This document shows, in pieces, positions 26,156 to 34,982 of a stretch of 64,000 nt of DNA (the first letter of the stretch is position 1; every line of letters begins with the position of its first letter). A program made the translations under genes and the position numbers. Location: assembly GCA_963699535.1 (NCBI GenBank), contig CAVOUJ010000032.1, forward strand, positions 62,001-126,000, in the 5' to 3' direction. The notes beneath the pieces are model-generated. The model searched no databases. It was given only the letters and a program-made list of their open reading frames with translations, and had not been told where the DNA came from. The stretch is from VBDM01 sp963699535 (GTDB taxonomy: Bacteria; Pseudomonadota; Gammaproteobacteria; Burkholderiales; SG8-39).

Positions 26156-27781
26156 GTGTTGGAGGGGGTCGTTCCGTTTCCGCCGGAATTCGCGAAACGC
26201 TATCGCGCGAAGGGCTATTGGCGGGACAAGTCGCTGGCGTTGGAATTTGCCGTTTGCTTCGAGACCTTCAGGGACAGGAGTTTTCTGGTGGACGGCGAAA
26301 GGCAGTACACCTATGACGAGCTCGACCGCCTCAGCAGCGACCTCGCGATCAACCTGCTCGATCTCGGCCTCAAGCCGCTCGACCGCGTCGTGCCGACGCT
26401 GCCGAATTGTGCCGAGTTTGTGATCCTCTACTTCGCGTTGCAGAAGATCGGCTGCATCCCTATCGCCGCCCTGGTCACCCACCGCTACGCCGAGATCAGC
26501 CAGTTCGTCAGGCTCTCGGCTGCGGCAATGTGCGTCTATCCCGAGCGGCAGGGCGACTTCGAGTTCGAGCCGATGGTCCAGCGGGTCAAGGCCGAGAATG
26601 GTTCCTTGAAGTTCAGCATTTCTCTTCCAGCCCTCCGCTCTCTGATCGACAAGCCCGCCAGGAAGAGCGATGTTGTAGCCGGAATCAAGATCGATCCGGC
26701 GGAACCCTGCATCTTCCAGCTCTCGGGTGGCACCACCGGCGTGCCAAAGCTTATACCCCGCACGCACAACGACTACGCCTACAACTCCAGGCTCGCGGTC
26801 GAGGTGTGCGGCGTCACCGGCAACTCCGTGCTGCTGCTCGCGCTTCCAATTGCCCACAATCTTCCGCTCGCCTGCCCGGGCCTGCAGGGCTACTTCTTCA
26901 GTGGCGGGAAAGTCGTGCTCTCGGCGAGCACGCGGCCAGAGGATCTCTTCAGGCTGATCGAGCGCCACCGTGTGACGCATCTGAAAGTCGTCCCTGCGCT
27001 GCTCATCCGCCTCATCAACGATCCGGCCATCGGCAAATACGATCTTTCGTCGCTCCGCGTCATCCAGAGCGGCGGGCAGCGGATGCAGCCCGAGGTGAGG
27101 CAGCGCACGAGCGAGCTCATCCCCAGCGCAACGGTGCAGGAGAACTTCGGCATGTCCGAGGGGATGCTGTTCTTCGTGCACCTTGACGATCCCGAGGACG
27201 TGCGCCTTCTGACCTGCGGTCGGCCGCTTTCGCCCGACGACGAGGTCAAGCTCGTGGATGACGAGGGCAGGGAGGTTGCGCCGGGCGAGGTCGGTGAGCT
27301 GACCTGCCGCGGGCCCTACACCTTGCGCGGCTACTACGGCGTGCCGGAATACAATGCCAGGCAGTTTACGCCCGACGGGTTCTACCGGTCGGGCGACCTC
27401 ATGACGTTGCATCCTTCGGGGAACTATGTCGTCGAGGGGCGCAAGAAGGACCTCATCAACCGCGGGGGCGAGAAGATTAGCGCGGAGGAGATCGAGAACC
27501 TGATCCTCGCGCACCCCTCGGTGCAGAACATCGCCTGCGTCCCGATGCCCGATCCGAGCCTGGGCGAGAAAATGTGCGCCTGCGTCATCCCCAAGAAGGG
27601 CCGCAGCCTCACCCTCGCCGAACTGGTTGAGTTCCTCAAGGAGAAGGAGATTGCCAAGTTCAAGCTGCCCGAACGGCTCGAGCTGCTGTCGGATTTCCCG
27701 GTGTCGACCTTCGGCAAGGTGTCGAAGAAGGTGTTGGTCGAGATGGTGACGGCGAAGCTGGAGCGCGAAAGAGCGGCATGA
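26156..27781 (+). CDS. Acyl-AMP ligase of the 2,3-dihydroxybenzoate-AMP ligase type
   Basis: A 541-residue ANL-superfamily enzyme that adenylates a carboxylic acid, usually before thioester formation. It has the P-loop SGGTTGVPKLIPRTH near 191-205, FGMSEGM (A5), YRSGDLM (A7), the hinge GRKKDLINRGGEKISAEEIE near 428-447 and the catalytic-Lys TFGKVSKK near 522. Overall blocks resemble EntE/DhbE-type (2,3-dihydroxybenzoate) ligases, but no siderophore synthetase is nearby, so the substrate is probably another aryl acid. The GTG start at 26156 has an excellent AAGGAGG 6-8 nt upstream. It overlaps the following amidohydrolase (ATGA), indicating joint function. Confidence 0.82.
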   Translation: MLEGVVPFPPEFAKRYRAKGYWRDKSLALEFAVCFETFRDRSFLVDGERQYTYDELDRLSSDLAINLLDLGLKPLDRVVPTLPNCAEFVILYFALQKIGCIPIAALVTHRYAEISQFVRLSAAAMCVYPERQGDFEFEPMVQRVKAENGSLKFSISLPALRSLIDKPARKSDVVAGIKIDPAEPCIFQLSGGTTGVPKLIPRTHNDYAYNSRLAVEVCGVTGNSVLLLALPIAHNLPLACPGLQGYFFSGGKVVLSASTRPEDLFRLIERHRVTHLKVVPALLIRLINDPAIGKYDLSSLRVIQSGGQRMQPEVRQRTSELIPSATVQENFGMSEGMLFFVHLDDPEDVRLLTCGRPLSPDDEVKLVDDEGREVAPGEVGELTCRGPYTLRGYYGVPEYNARQFTPDGFYRSGDLMTLHPSGNYVVEGRKKDLINRGGEKISAEEIENLILAHPSVQNIACVPMPDPSLGEKMCACVIPKKGRSLTLAELVEFLKEKEIAKFKLPERLELLSDFPVSTFGKVSKKVLVEMVTAKLERERAA

Positions 27782-28617
27782 GAATCATCGACCTCCACTG
27801 CTACCCCGGCACCAAGGAGTGGATCGCCTGCCAGGGGCCTTACGTCGAGGCGCTCGCCCGGTACTGGAAGCGCGACTGGGTCGGCAAGCCCGAGGACGAG
27901 GTCATCGGGGAGTTTGAGGGCGCCGGAGTCGAGGCCTGTCTCGTCGCCCTCGATCTTGAGCTGACCATCAGGACGAAGCCGGTCGGGAACGACTACGTCC
28001 ACGCCATGTGGAAGCGGCACCCGAGGCGCGTGATCCAGTGCTGGGGTGCGCTCGATCCGTTCAAGAAGGACGTGGTCAGGGAAGCCGAGAGGGCGGTGAA
28101 GCAATACGGCTTCGTCGGCTTCCACTTCCATCCGATCATGCAGCACTTCGCGGTCGATGATTTGCGCGCTCGTCCGATGTTCGAGGCCATTTCCTCGCTC
28201 GGCGCGGCGGTGATGATCGACGTCGGCACGACCGGCATGGGCGCCGGCATGCCCGGCGGCCATGGCGCGATCATCCGCCACGCGCACCCCGCAAGCATCG
28301 ACCGCCTTGCCGCCGACTTCCCGAGCCTCAAGATCGTGATGGCGCACCCGGGCTGGCCCTGGGTGGACGAAACCACTGCGGTGGCGCTGCACAAGGGAAA
28401 CGTCTACTGGGAGATGTCGGGCTGGGCTCCCAAGTACTTCCCCGGTAACCTCAAGGTCGACATGCGCGGCCGGCTCCAGGACAAGATCATGTTCGGCAGC
28501 GACTATCCGAGCATGCCGTATGCGCGGATACTGAAGGAGTGGCAGGAACTCGGCTACAAGGACGAAGTCATGGAAAAAATCTTCCACCAGAACGCGGAAA
28601 GGATCCTCGGACTATGA
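27778..28617 (+). CDS. Amidohydrolase family 2 protein
   Basis: A 279-residue protein of the amidohydrolase_2/ACMSD-like family (TIM-barrel metal enzymes acting as decarboxylases or hydrolases on carboxylated aromatics and lactones). Visible sites are DLHCYP at residues 5-10, GFHFHP near 118-123, MAHPGWPW near 187-194 and the terminal FGSDYPSMPYA with the conserved Asp. The first motif keeps only one histidine of the usual HxH pair (H-C-Y), which may alter metal binding. It overlaps the adenylating ligase by four bases, so an aryl-CoA-linked or carboxylated ring intermediate is a plausible substrate (inference). Confidence 0.78.
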   Translation: MRIIDLHCYPGTKEWIACQGPYVEALARYWKRDWVGKPEDEVIGEFEGAGVEACLVALDLELTIRTKPVGNDYVHAMWKRHPRRVIQCWGALDPFKKDVVREAERAVKQYGFVGFHFHPIMQHFAVDDLRARPMFEAISSLGAAVMIDVGTTGMGAGMPGGHGAIIRHAHPASIDRLAADFPSLKIVMAHPGWPWVDETTAVALHKGNVYWEMSGWAPKYFPGNLKVDMRGRLQDKIMFGSDYPSMPYARILKEWQELGYKDEVMEKIFHQNAERILGL

Positions 28618-28696
28618 ACAAGATCGCTGTGTTTTCGCTGCGTGCTGCGAGCCTCGCGCTGCGCTTCGCGCAATAGGGCCACCGCAAAGGACGGGC

Positions 28697-29457
28697 ATGG
28701 CGTTCACGAGAGCGGCGCTCGTCACCGGCGCGGCGACCGGAATCGGCCGCAGCGCGGCGCTCGCGCTCGCGCGCGCGGGCCACGACGTCGCGATCAACTA
28801 CTCGAGCAGCGAGAAGGCGGCGCGCGAGACCGCCGCGGCCGCGGAGAAGCTGGGCGCGAAGACCCTTGTGGCTGCGCTGCGACGTAAGCGACGAGGCCGA
28901 CGTGCGCGCGATGCTGAGGGCGGTCGAGGAGCGGTTCGGGCGCCTGGACGTGCTCATCAACAACGCCGGCACCACCGCATCCTGGAAGCCGAAAGATCTC
29001 GAGAGCCTTTCACTGGAAGACTGGGACCGCGTCTTCGCGGTCAACGTGCGCGGCCTTTTCCAGGTCACGCGCGCCGCATTGCCTCTGCTGCGCGCGTCCA
29101 AGGGCTGCGTCGTCAACACCGCGAGCATCGTCGGGCTTGAGGCCGGGGCCGCAACCTCTGCCGTACGCCGCCAGCAAGGCCGCGGTCGTCAACCTGACCA
29201 AGACGCTCGCCTATAACCTCGGCCCGGACGTCCGCGTCAATGCCGTCGCCCCGGGCTGGATGGAGGGCGACTGGATGCAGCGCATGCTCGGGGACAAGTA
29301 CGAAGACCTCATGGGCAAACGCGCGAAGGCGACCCCGCTGAAACGCTGCGTGACCGCGGAGGATGTGGCCCAGACCATGATGTCGCTCATCCAGTCCAAT
29401 CGCTTCGTTACCGGCGAAGTGATCGTGATTGACGGCGGATTCTCGAGCTCGACCTGA
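28697..29457 (+). CDS. SDR family oxidoreductase, two frameshifts
   Basis: A FabG-like short-chain dehydrogenase. The Rossmann motif TGAATGIG (about 10-17) is in the first frame; LRCDVSDEADV, NNAG and the serine strand NTASIVG are in the second; the catalytic PYAASKAAVVN and the conserved GEVIVIDGGFSS end are in the third. Shifts sit at ACC[C]TTG near 28866 and GGG[G]CCG near 29140; deleting one base at each gives 252 residues, normal for the family. It follows the amidohydrolase by 80 bp and closes the small ligase-amidohydrolase-SDR operon. Confidence 0.72.
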
Positions 29458-29490
29458 CTTTCTTGGTGTCGGCTCGGGATGGGGTCGCTA

Positions 29491-29496
29491 TATAAT
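29491..29496 (+). promoter_or_regulatory. Candidate -10 of the aryl-polyene-like cluster promoter
   Basis: A perfect TATAAT lies in the 121-bp gap before the acyl carrier protein gene. The nearest -35-like hexamer, TTGGTG at 29463-29468, is 22 bp away, too far for an ideal promoter; activator dependence is possible. Confidence 0.4.
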
Positions 29497-29578
29497 AGAC
29501 CCTGTTTGGAGTAAGAAACCCTTCGAGAAGGCCGCTCCGGAAAGTTCCGGCGCCGGCGCTCGGGGGAGGAACGGAGAT

Positions 29579-29875
29579 ATGAACGCGCCCGCGATGCAGA
29601 AAGAGCAAGACAACGTGCTGACCGCCGACGAGCTCAAGCTCGCCCAACTGATCGTCACCACGCTCAACCTGGAGATGGAACCCGCCGCGGTCGACCCGAC
29701 CGCGCGACTTTTCGGAGAGGGCTTGGGGCTCGATTCGATCGATATCCTGGAAATCGCGCTGGCGATCTCCAAGGCCTACGGCGTCAAGCTGCGCTCCGAC
29801 GACGAGAACAACCAGCACATCTTCGATTCCCTCCGCAGCCTGAACCAGCACATTCAGCAACATCGGGTGAAGTAG
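29579..29875 (+). CDS. Acyl carrier protein of the aryl-polyene-like cluster
   Basis: A 98-residue phosphopantetheine-binding carrier protein. The attachment motif GLDSID places Ser53 as the modified residue, followed by the recognition helix I-L-E-I-A-L-A-I-S. The 20-residue N-terminal extension (MQKEQDNVLTADE) is longer than in AcpP. The ATG at 29579 follows a GGGAGGAACGGAG ribosome site; the longer upstream frame is noncoding. Such E-D-x-F/G-L-D-S-I-D carriers are typical of aryl polyene, flexirubin and xanthomonadin clusters, in which the growing chain is held during elongation. Confidence 0.85.
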   Translation: MNAPAMQKEQDNVLTADELKLAQLIVTTLNLEMEPAAVDPTARLFGEGLGLDSIDILEIALAISKAYGVKLRSDDENNQHIFDSLRSLNQHIQQHRVK

Positions 29876-29905
29876 GCAGCGAGGCCCTCGCGTGGCCGGC
29901 GCGTC

Positions 29906-31237
29906 ATGGCTGATATCCCGCTGATTCGCAACTTCGACGCCGGCGCGGTCTTCGCCTACAGGGATAGGCGCCCAATAGGCGTCGGAGAGTTTCTCGGCGA
30001 AGTCCGGCGGCTGGCCGATTTGCTTCCGGACCGGCGCTGCGTAGTGAATCTGTGTACCGACCGCTACCAGTTCGCCGTGGGCCTTTGCGCGGCGCTGCTG
30101 CGCCGCCAGGTCAATCTGCTGCCGCCGAACGCGACCCCCGATCTGCTCAAGCGGCTGAGCCTCGAATACCCCAGCTTGTATTGCCTGAGCGACGGAACGG
30201 TGCAGCCGGCACTGCAGATCGAGACATTTCTTTATCGGCAAACCGGGAACACGGCGAGCGCTTCGGTACCTCACATCCCCGAGGAACAAATCGCCGTCGT
30301 CGGCTTCACCTCGGGCTCGACGGGACAGCCCATGCCGCATCCAAGATCCTGGGGTGCGCTCGCGCAAAGCGGGTTGGCCGAGTTCGAGGCTGTGGGCGTC
30401 GCAGCCTATCGGAACATGAGCGTGCTCGGCACCGTGCCTCAGCAGCACAGTTACGGCCTCGAGTCGACGGTCTTGATGGTGTTGCAGGGGGGCCTGGCGA
30501 TGCACGCGGGCCGGCCGTTCTTCCCCTCTGACATCTGCGCCGAGCTCCAGGCCCTGCCGCGGCCGCGCGGCCTGGTCACGACGCCGGTTCACCTGCGGGT
30601 GCTGCTCGCCGAAGCGAGCGATCTCCCCGCGGTGGACTTCCTTCTTTGCGCCACCGCGCCGCTGTCGCCCCAGCTGGCGATCGAAGCCGAGGCGCGCTTC
30701 GCCGCGCCCCTCCACGAGATCTACGGCTGCACCGAAGCCGGGCAGATCGCGTCCCGGCGCCCGGCTCAAAGCCAGGAGTGGCGCACCTTGCCCGGGGTGA
30801 GCCTGCGTGCCGACGAGAAGGGGACCTGGGTAAAGGGCCACGTGGAGAGGGAGGTGTTGCTCGCCGACGTGATCGAACTGCGGGATCAAAACACCTTCCT
30901 GCTGCACGGACGGACCGCCGATCTCATCAACATCGCGGGAAAGCGCACATCGCTCGCCCATCTGAACTTTCATCTCAACTCCATCGCAGGCGTCAGGGAC
31001 GGAGCATTTGTCATGCCCGAGGAAGACGACGGAGCGGTGACGCGATTGATGGCCTTCGTCGTCGCCCCCGCGCTGACGAGCGAAACGATCCTGTCGGCGC
31101 TGCGCGAGCGCATCGACCCCGCTTTTCTTCCGCGTCCGCTATGCCTCGTCGAGGCCCTGCCGCGCAACGAGACCGGAAAATTGCCGCGTCGAGCGGTGGA
31201 CGAACTGGTCACCCGGCTCGCGGCAAAAGTGGGGTGA
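29906..31237 (+). CDS. AMP-binding acyl/aryl-ACP ligase, tandem copy 1
   Basis: A 443-residue adenylating enzyme, shorter than classical acyl-CoA synthetases, as in the ligases that load the aromatic starter (for example 4-hydroxybenzoate or coumarate) onto the carrier protein in aryl polyene clusters. The P-loop FTSGSTGQPMPHPRSW is near 133-148, YGCTEAGQIA near 271-280 and HGRTADLINIAGKRTSL near 332-348. It retains a C-terminal RNETGKLPRRAV with the catalytic Lys. It begins 30 bp after the ACP and is followed after 9 bp by a second, highly similar gene. Nucleotide identity is patchy: nearly total over the first 150 bp and the last third, lower in between. Confidence 0.83.
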   Translation: MADIPLIRNFDAGAVFAYRDRRPIGVGEFLGEVRRLADLLPDRRCVVNLCTDRYQFAVGLCAALLRRQVNLLPPNATPDLLKRLSLEYPSLYCLSDGTVQPALQIETFLYRQTGNTASASVPHIPEEQIAVVGFTSGSTGQPMPHPRSWGALAQSGLAEFEAVGVAAYRNMSVLGTVPQQHSYGLESTVLMVLQGGLAMHAGRPFFPSDICAELQALPRPRGLVTTPVHLRVLLAEASDLPAVDFLLCATAPLSPQLAIEAEARFAAPLHEIYGCTEAGQIASRRPAQSQEWRTLPGVSLRADEKGTWVKGHVEREVLLADVIELRDQNTFLLHGRTADLINIAGKRTSLAHLNFHLNSIAGVRDGAFVMPEEDDGAVTRLMAFVVAPALTSETILSALRERIDPAFLPRPLCLVEALPRNETGKLPRRAVDELVTRLAAKVG

Positions 31238-31246
31238 TGTAGCGTC

Positions 31247-32580
31247 ATGGCTGATATCCCGCTGATTCGCAACTTCGACGCCGGCGCGGTCTTCGCCTAC
31301 AGGGATAGGCGTCCAATACGCGTCGAAGAGTTTCTCGGCGAAGTCCGGCGGCTGGCCGATTTGCTTCCGGACCGGCGCTACGTGGTGAACCTGTGCGGTG
31401 ACCGCTACCAGTTCGCGGTGGGCTTTTGTGCGGCCCTCCTGCGCGGTCAGGTCAATCTGCTGCCGCCGAACGCGACCTCCGATCTGCTCAAACGGCTGAC
31501 CGTCGATTACCCGAGCGTCTATTGCCTGAGCGACGAGGCGGTCCAGCCGCTGGAGATGTTTCTTTACCGGGAACCGAAAGGAGAAAACACGGCGAACGCA
31601 TCGGTTCCCGGCGTTCCCGCGGAGCAAGTCGCCATCATCGGCTTCACCTCAGGCTCGACGGGTCAGCCTCTGCCGCATCCCAATTCCTGGGGTGCGCTCA
31701 CGAAAAGCGGCAAAGCCGAGTTCGAGTGCCTGGGCGCTGCCGCCTACGGGAACATGAGCGTGCTCGGCACCGTGCCCCCGCAGCACATGTACGGCCTCGA
31801 GTTTACGGTCATGATGGTGTTGCAGGGGGGCCTGGCGATGCACGCGGGCCGGCCGTTCTTCCCCTCTGACATCTGCGCCGAGCTCCAGGCCCTGCCGCGG
31901 CCGCGCGGCCTGGTCACGACGCCGGTTCACCTGCGGGTGCTGCTCGCCGAAGCGAGCGAATCTGCCTCGCGGTGGACTTCCTTCTTTGCGCCACCGCGCC
32001 GCTGTCGCCCCAGCTGGCGATCGAAGCCGAGGCGCGCTTCGCCGCGCCCCTCCACGAGATCTACGGCTGCACCGAAGCCGGGCAGATCGCGTCCCGGCGC
32101 CCGGCTCAAAGCCAGGAGTGGCGCACCTTGCCCGGGGTGAGCCTGCATGCCGACGAGCGGGGAACCTGGGCAAAGGGCGGCCATGTGGAGAAGCCGTTCC
32201 TGCTCGCCGACGTGATCGAACTGCGGGATCAAAACACCTTCCTGCTGCACGGACGGACCGCCGATCTCATCAACATCGCGGGAAAGCGCACATCGCTCGC
32301 CCATCTGAACTTTCATCTCAACTCCATCGCAGGCGTCAGGGACGGAGCATTTGTCATGCCCGAGGAAGACGACGGAGCGGTGACGCGATTGATGGCCTTC
32401 GTCGTCGCCCCCGCGCTGACGAGCGAAACGATCCTGTCGGCGCTGCGCGAGCGCATCGACCCCGCTTTTCTTCCGCGTCCGCTATGCCTCGTCGAGGCCC
32501 TGCCGCGCAACGAGACCGGAAAATTGCCGCGTCGAGCGGTGGACGAACTGGTCACCCGGCTCGCGGCAAAAGTGGGGTGA
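31247..32580 (+). CDS. AMP-binding acyl/aryl-ACP ligase, tandem copy 2, frameshifted
   Basis: A paralogue of the gene just upstream. It has the same opening (ADIPLIRNFDAGAVFAYRD), the P-loop TSGSTGQPLPHPNSW, YGCTEAGQIA and an identical C-terminal third. Two extra bases relative to copy 1 around 31956-31965 shift the frame; the second part runs 31972-32580. With them removed the protein is 443 residues, exactly the length of copy 1. This is the one site with a net two-base gain, so real decay of a redundant copy is somewhat more plausible here than elsewhere. The stop overlaps the next ATG. Confidence 0.75.
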
Positions 32581-32897
32581 TGTTGACGACTGTCGAGCGG
32601 CGCTTTCCTCCCGATCACCCTTCCGGGCCGGGGCATTTTCCCGGCAACCCCATCATTCCGGGGGCGCTGCTTCTGAGCGAGGTGGTGCGCGCGATCGAAG
32701 CGAGTCTCGGGCGAGCGTCGCATCCGTTTCAGATCAAGGCGGCGAAGTTCCTGCATCCGGTTCGTCCGGGCGACGCCGTGTCGATAGTGTTCTCCCGGCC
32801 GGACGGAAACAAAATAAGATTCAGCTGCACCGCCTCGGGCACCGAGGTGCTCACGGGGGAAGTGGTGCTGATCGATCCCCGGGTGGGCGGCTCGTGA
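32580..32897 (+). CDS. ApeI-like 3-hydroxyacyl-ACP dehydratase
   Basis: A 105-residue hot-dog-fold protein. The central helix segment GHFPGNPIIPGALLLSEVV (about 18-36) carries the active-site His19 in the FabA/FabZ-type HFPGxPxxPG pattern. Small single-domain dehydratases like this (ApeI type) cooperate with an ApeP-type partner to form the conjugated double bonds of aryl polyenes; the partner is at 35770. It starts at ATG 32580, overlapping the stop of ligase copy 2. Confidence 0.75.
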   Translation: MLTTVERRFPPDHPSGPGHFPGNPIIPGALLLSEVVRAIEASLGRASHPFQIKAAKFLHPVRPGDAVSIVFSRPDGNKIRFSCTASGTEVLTGEVVLIDPRVGGS

Positions 32898-32946
32898 GCA
32901 TGGCATCATCTCGTCCGGAGAGCGGGCCGGTGCGCGGAGCACAGGG

Positions 32947-33774
32947 ATGAGCCTGAACACAGCCACCACGATCAACGGCGAAGGCAGCCGCCGCTGGAAA
33001 CCGATGCCGATCATACGGGCTTCAGAGCTCGTGCACGCGGCGGCGATCGTGCTGCTTGCCGCAGAGCCGCAGGCCTGGCCTTGGGCACTTGGACTGCTGG
33101 CAGCCAATCACTTCGTGCTGGCTTGCGCCATCTTGTCCCCCAACGACCGGCTGCTCGGGCCGAATCTCTCCAGCCTGCCGGCGTCCGCGGTCGGCCGCGG
33201 CGAAGTCTGCCTGACATTCGACGACGGCCCCGATCCTGAGGTAACGCCGCGGGTGCTGGATCTGCTCGACCGGTTCCAGGTCAAAGCCAGCTTTTTCTGC
33301 ATAGGGGAGAGGGCCGCGGCGTATCCCGAGCTCGTCAGGGAGATCGCGCGCCGCGGTCACAGCGTCGAGAACCACAGCTACCATCACCACTCGGCGTTCG
33401 CTTTTTTCGGCACGGCCTGGCTCAAGCCACAGGTGGAAGCCGCCCAGGAGACCCTGACTTTGCTCGCTGGACGGCCACCGGCCTTCTTTCGCGCTCCAGC
33501 CGGATTCCGCAGCCCGTTTCTCCACTTTGTGCTTTCGGTTACAGGGCTGCGCTATGTATCCTGGACGCGGCGGGGCTTCGATGCGGTGAGCCGCGATTCG
33601 CAGCGCATCCTCCGGAGGCTGACCCGAGGGCTTGCGGCCGGCGACGTGCTCCTCCTGCACGACAGCGCTCCGGTCGTCCTCGAGGTGCTGCCCGCGCTGC
33701 TGGGCGAACTGGCTGCTCGAGGCCTCAGGTCCGTTTCGCTGCAGACGGCCTGCGGAGACGAGTTCCAGGACTAG
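32947..33774 (+). CDS. Polysaccharide deacetylase (NodB domain), membrane-anchored
   Basis: A 275-residue protein with hydrophobic segments at about 28-64 (likely one or two membrane helices) followed by a NodB homology domain. Motif 1 is TFDDGPD at about 90-96 (catalytic base and metal Asp), motif 2 is GHSVENHSYHH at about 138-148 (metal His pair), motif 3 is the altered RAPAGFRSP, and LLLHD near 250 supplies the late His. These enzymes remove N- or O-acetyl groups from glycans, or deformylate/deacylate lipid-linked sugars. It is co-directional with the polyene-type genes. Its role there (modifying a sugar or lipid anchor) is inference. Confidence 0.82.
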   Translation: MSLNTATTINGEGSRRWKPMPIIRASELVHAAAIVLLAAEPQAWPWALGLLAANHFVLACAILSPNDRLLGPNLSSLPASAVGRGEVCLTFDDGPDPEVTPRVLDLLDRFQVKASFFCIGERAAAYPELVREIARRGHSVENHSYHHHSAFAFFGTAWLKPQVEAAQETLTLLAGRPPAFFRAPAGFRSPFLHFVLSVTGLRYVSWTRRGFDAVSRDSQRILRRLTRGLAAGDVLLLHDSAPVVLEVLPALLGELAARGLRSVSLQTACGDEFQD

Positions 33775-33791
33775 CGATCCCGAGGCGACGC

Positions 33792-34982
33792 GTGCAGCCC
33801 CTCGCCATCAGCCGATACTCCATCGTGAACAGCCTTGGAGCGGGCTCGAAAGCGCTCTTGAGCGCTCTGCGCGAAAGGCGCTCGGGGCTCAGGCCCTGCG
33901 ATTTCGAGACGGCCCGCCTGGACACCCACGTCGGGACCGTTCAGGGCATCGACGATTTTCGCGTCAGGGACGATCTCGGCGACTTCGATTGCCGCAACAA
34001 TCGCCTCGCCCAGCTGGGCCTGGTTCAGGACGGATTCGACGAAGCGGTAGCGGCGGCGCGCGCCAAGTATGGAGCGGATCGCATCGGCTTCTATCTTGGA
34101 ACCAGCACCTCGGGACTGCACTCGACCGAGCTCGCGTACCGCCGGCGCGACCCGGCGACGGGCGCCCTGCCGGTCGACTACCATTACGCCGAAACGCAGA
34201 ACACGTACTCGCTCGGCGATTTCACGAGACGTTTTCTCGGGCTCGAGGGACCCGGATTCGTCGTGTCGTCGGCGTGCTCCTCCAGCGCAAAGGTCTTCGG
34301 CAATGCCGCGCGCATGATCACCGCCGGGGTCTGCGACGCGGCCGTGGTCGGAGGCGCCGACAGCCTGTGCCTGATGACGCTTTACGGATTCCGGTCGCTC
34401 GGCCTGACTGCGGTCGGCCCCTGCCGGCCTTTTGACGCAGACCGTGACGGGATTTCTCTGGGCGAAGGTGCGGGATTCGCCCTCCTGGAGAAGGCGGACC
34501 GCGCCAAAGCGGGGAGCGTCCTGCTCCTGGGCGTTGGCGAGAGTTCGGATGCCTACCATATGTCCACCCCTCACCCCGAGGGTCTGGGCGCGAAACTCGC
34601 CATGCGGCAGGCCCTGGAATCGGCCGGGCTGGCGCCCGCAGACATCGACTATATCAATCTGCACGGCACGGCGACCCGGACCAACGACGCGAGCGAAGAC
34701 AAGGCGGTGGTCGAGGTCTTCGGATCGAACACGCCGTGCAGTTCGACCAAGGGGGCGACGGGGCATCTGCTCGGCACCGCGGGAATCACCGAAGCCATTG
34801 TTTCGATTCTTGCGATCGAACACGGACTGATGCCGGGGAGCGCGAACACGCAAAGGGTCGATCCGGAGCTGAAGTCCCGCTATCTGATCGAGAATCGGGA
34901 CGGCCCGGTCAGGTGCGTCCTCTCCAACTCTTTCGGATTCGGCGGGAGCAATTGCTCCCTGATACTGGGGCGCGTCCAGTGA
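33792..34982 (+). CDS. Beta-ketoacyl-ACP synthase (ApeO/FabF-like)
   Basis: A 396-residue thiolase-fold condensing enzyme with a complete Cys-His-His triad: SACSSS with Cys162, HGTAT with His291 and GATGHLLG with His325. It would elongate the polyene chain with malonyl-ACP. Start at GTG 33792, 17 bp after the deacetylase; the frame opens L-A-I-S-R-Y-S-I-V-N-S-L-G, characteristic of aryl-polyene-type synthases rather than housekeeping FabF. The stop overlaps the next ATG (TGATG). Confidence 0.86.
   Translation: MQPLAISRYSIVNSLGAGSKALLSALRERRSGLRPCDFETARLDTHVGTVQGIDDFRVRDDLGDFDCRNNRLAQLGLVQDGFDEAVAAARAKYGADRIGFYLGTSTSGLHSTELAYRRRDPATGALPVDYHYAETQNTYSLGDFTRRFLGLEGPGFVVSSACSSSAKVFGNAARMITAGVCDAAVVGGADSLCLMTLYGFRSLGLTAVGPCRPFDADRDGISLGEGAGFALLEKADRAKAGSVLLLGVGESSDAYHMSTPHPEGLGAKLAMRQALESAGLAPADIDYINLHGTATRTNDASEDKAVVEVFGSNTPCSSTKGATGHLLGTAGITEAIVSILAIEHGLMPGSANTQRVDPELKSRYLIENRDGPVRCVLSNSFGFGGSNCSLILGRVQ

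Noticed and set aside
26156..28617. A catecholate siderophore biosynthesis cluster based on the DHB-AMP-ligase-like gene
   Set aside because: No isochorismate enzymes, carrier or non-ribosomal synthetase are present; neighbours are an amidohydrolase and an SDR.
28614..28676. A 20-codon frame (MNKIAVFSLRAASLALRFAQ) after the amidohydrolase
   Set aside because: Too short, no ribosome site beyond the ATGA overlap, and no match; could be a decayed signal peptide but not supportable.
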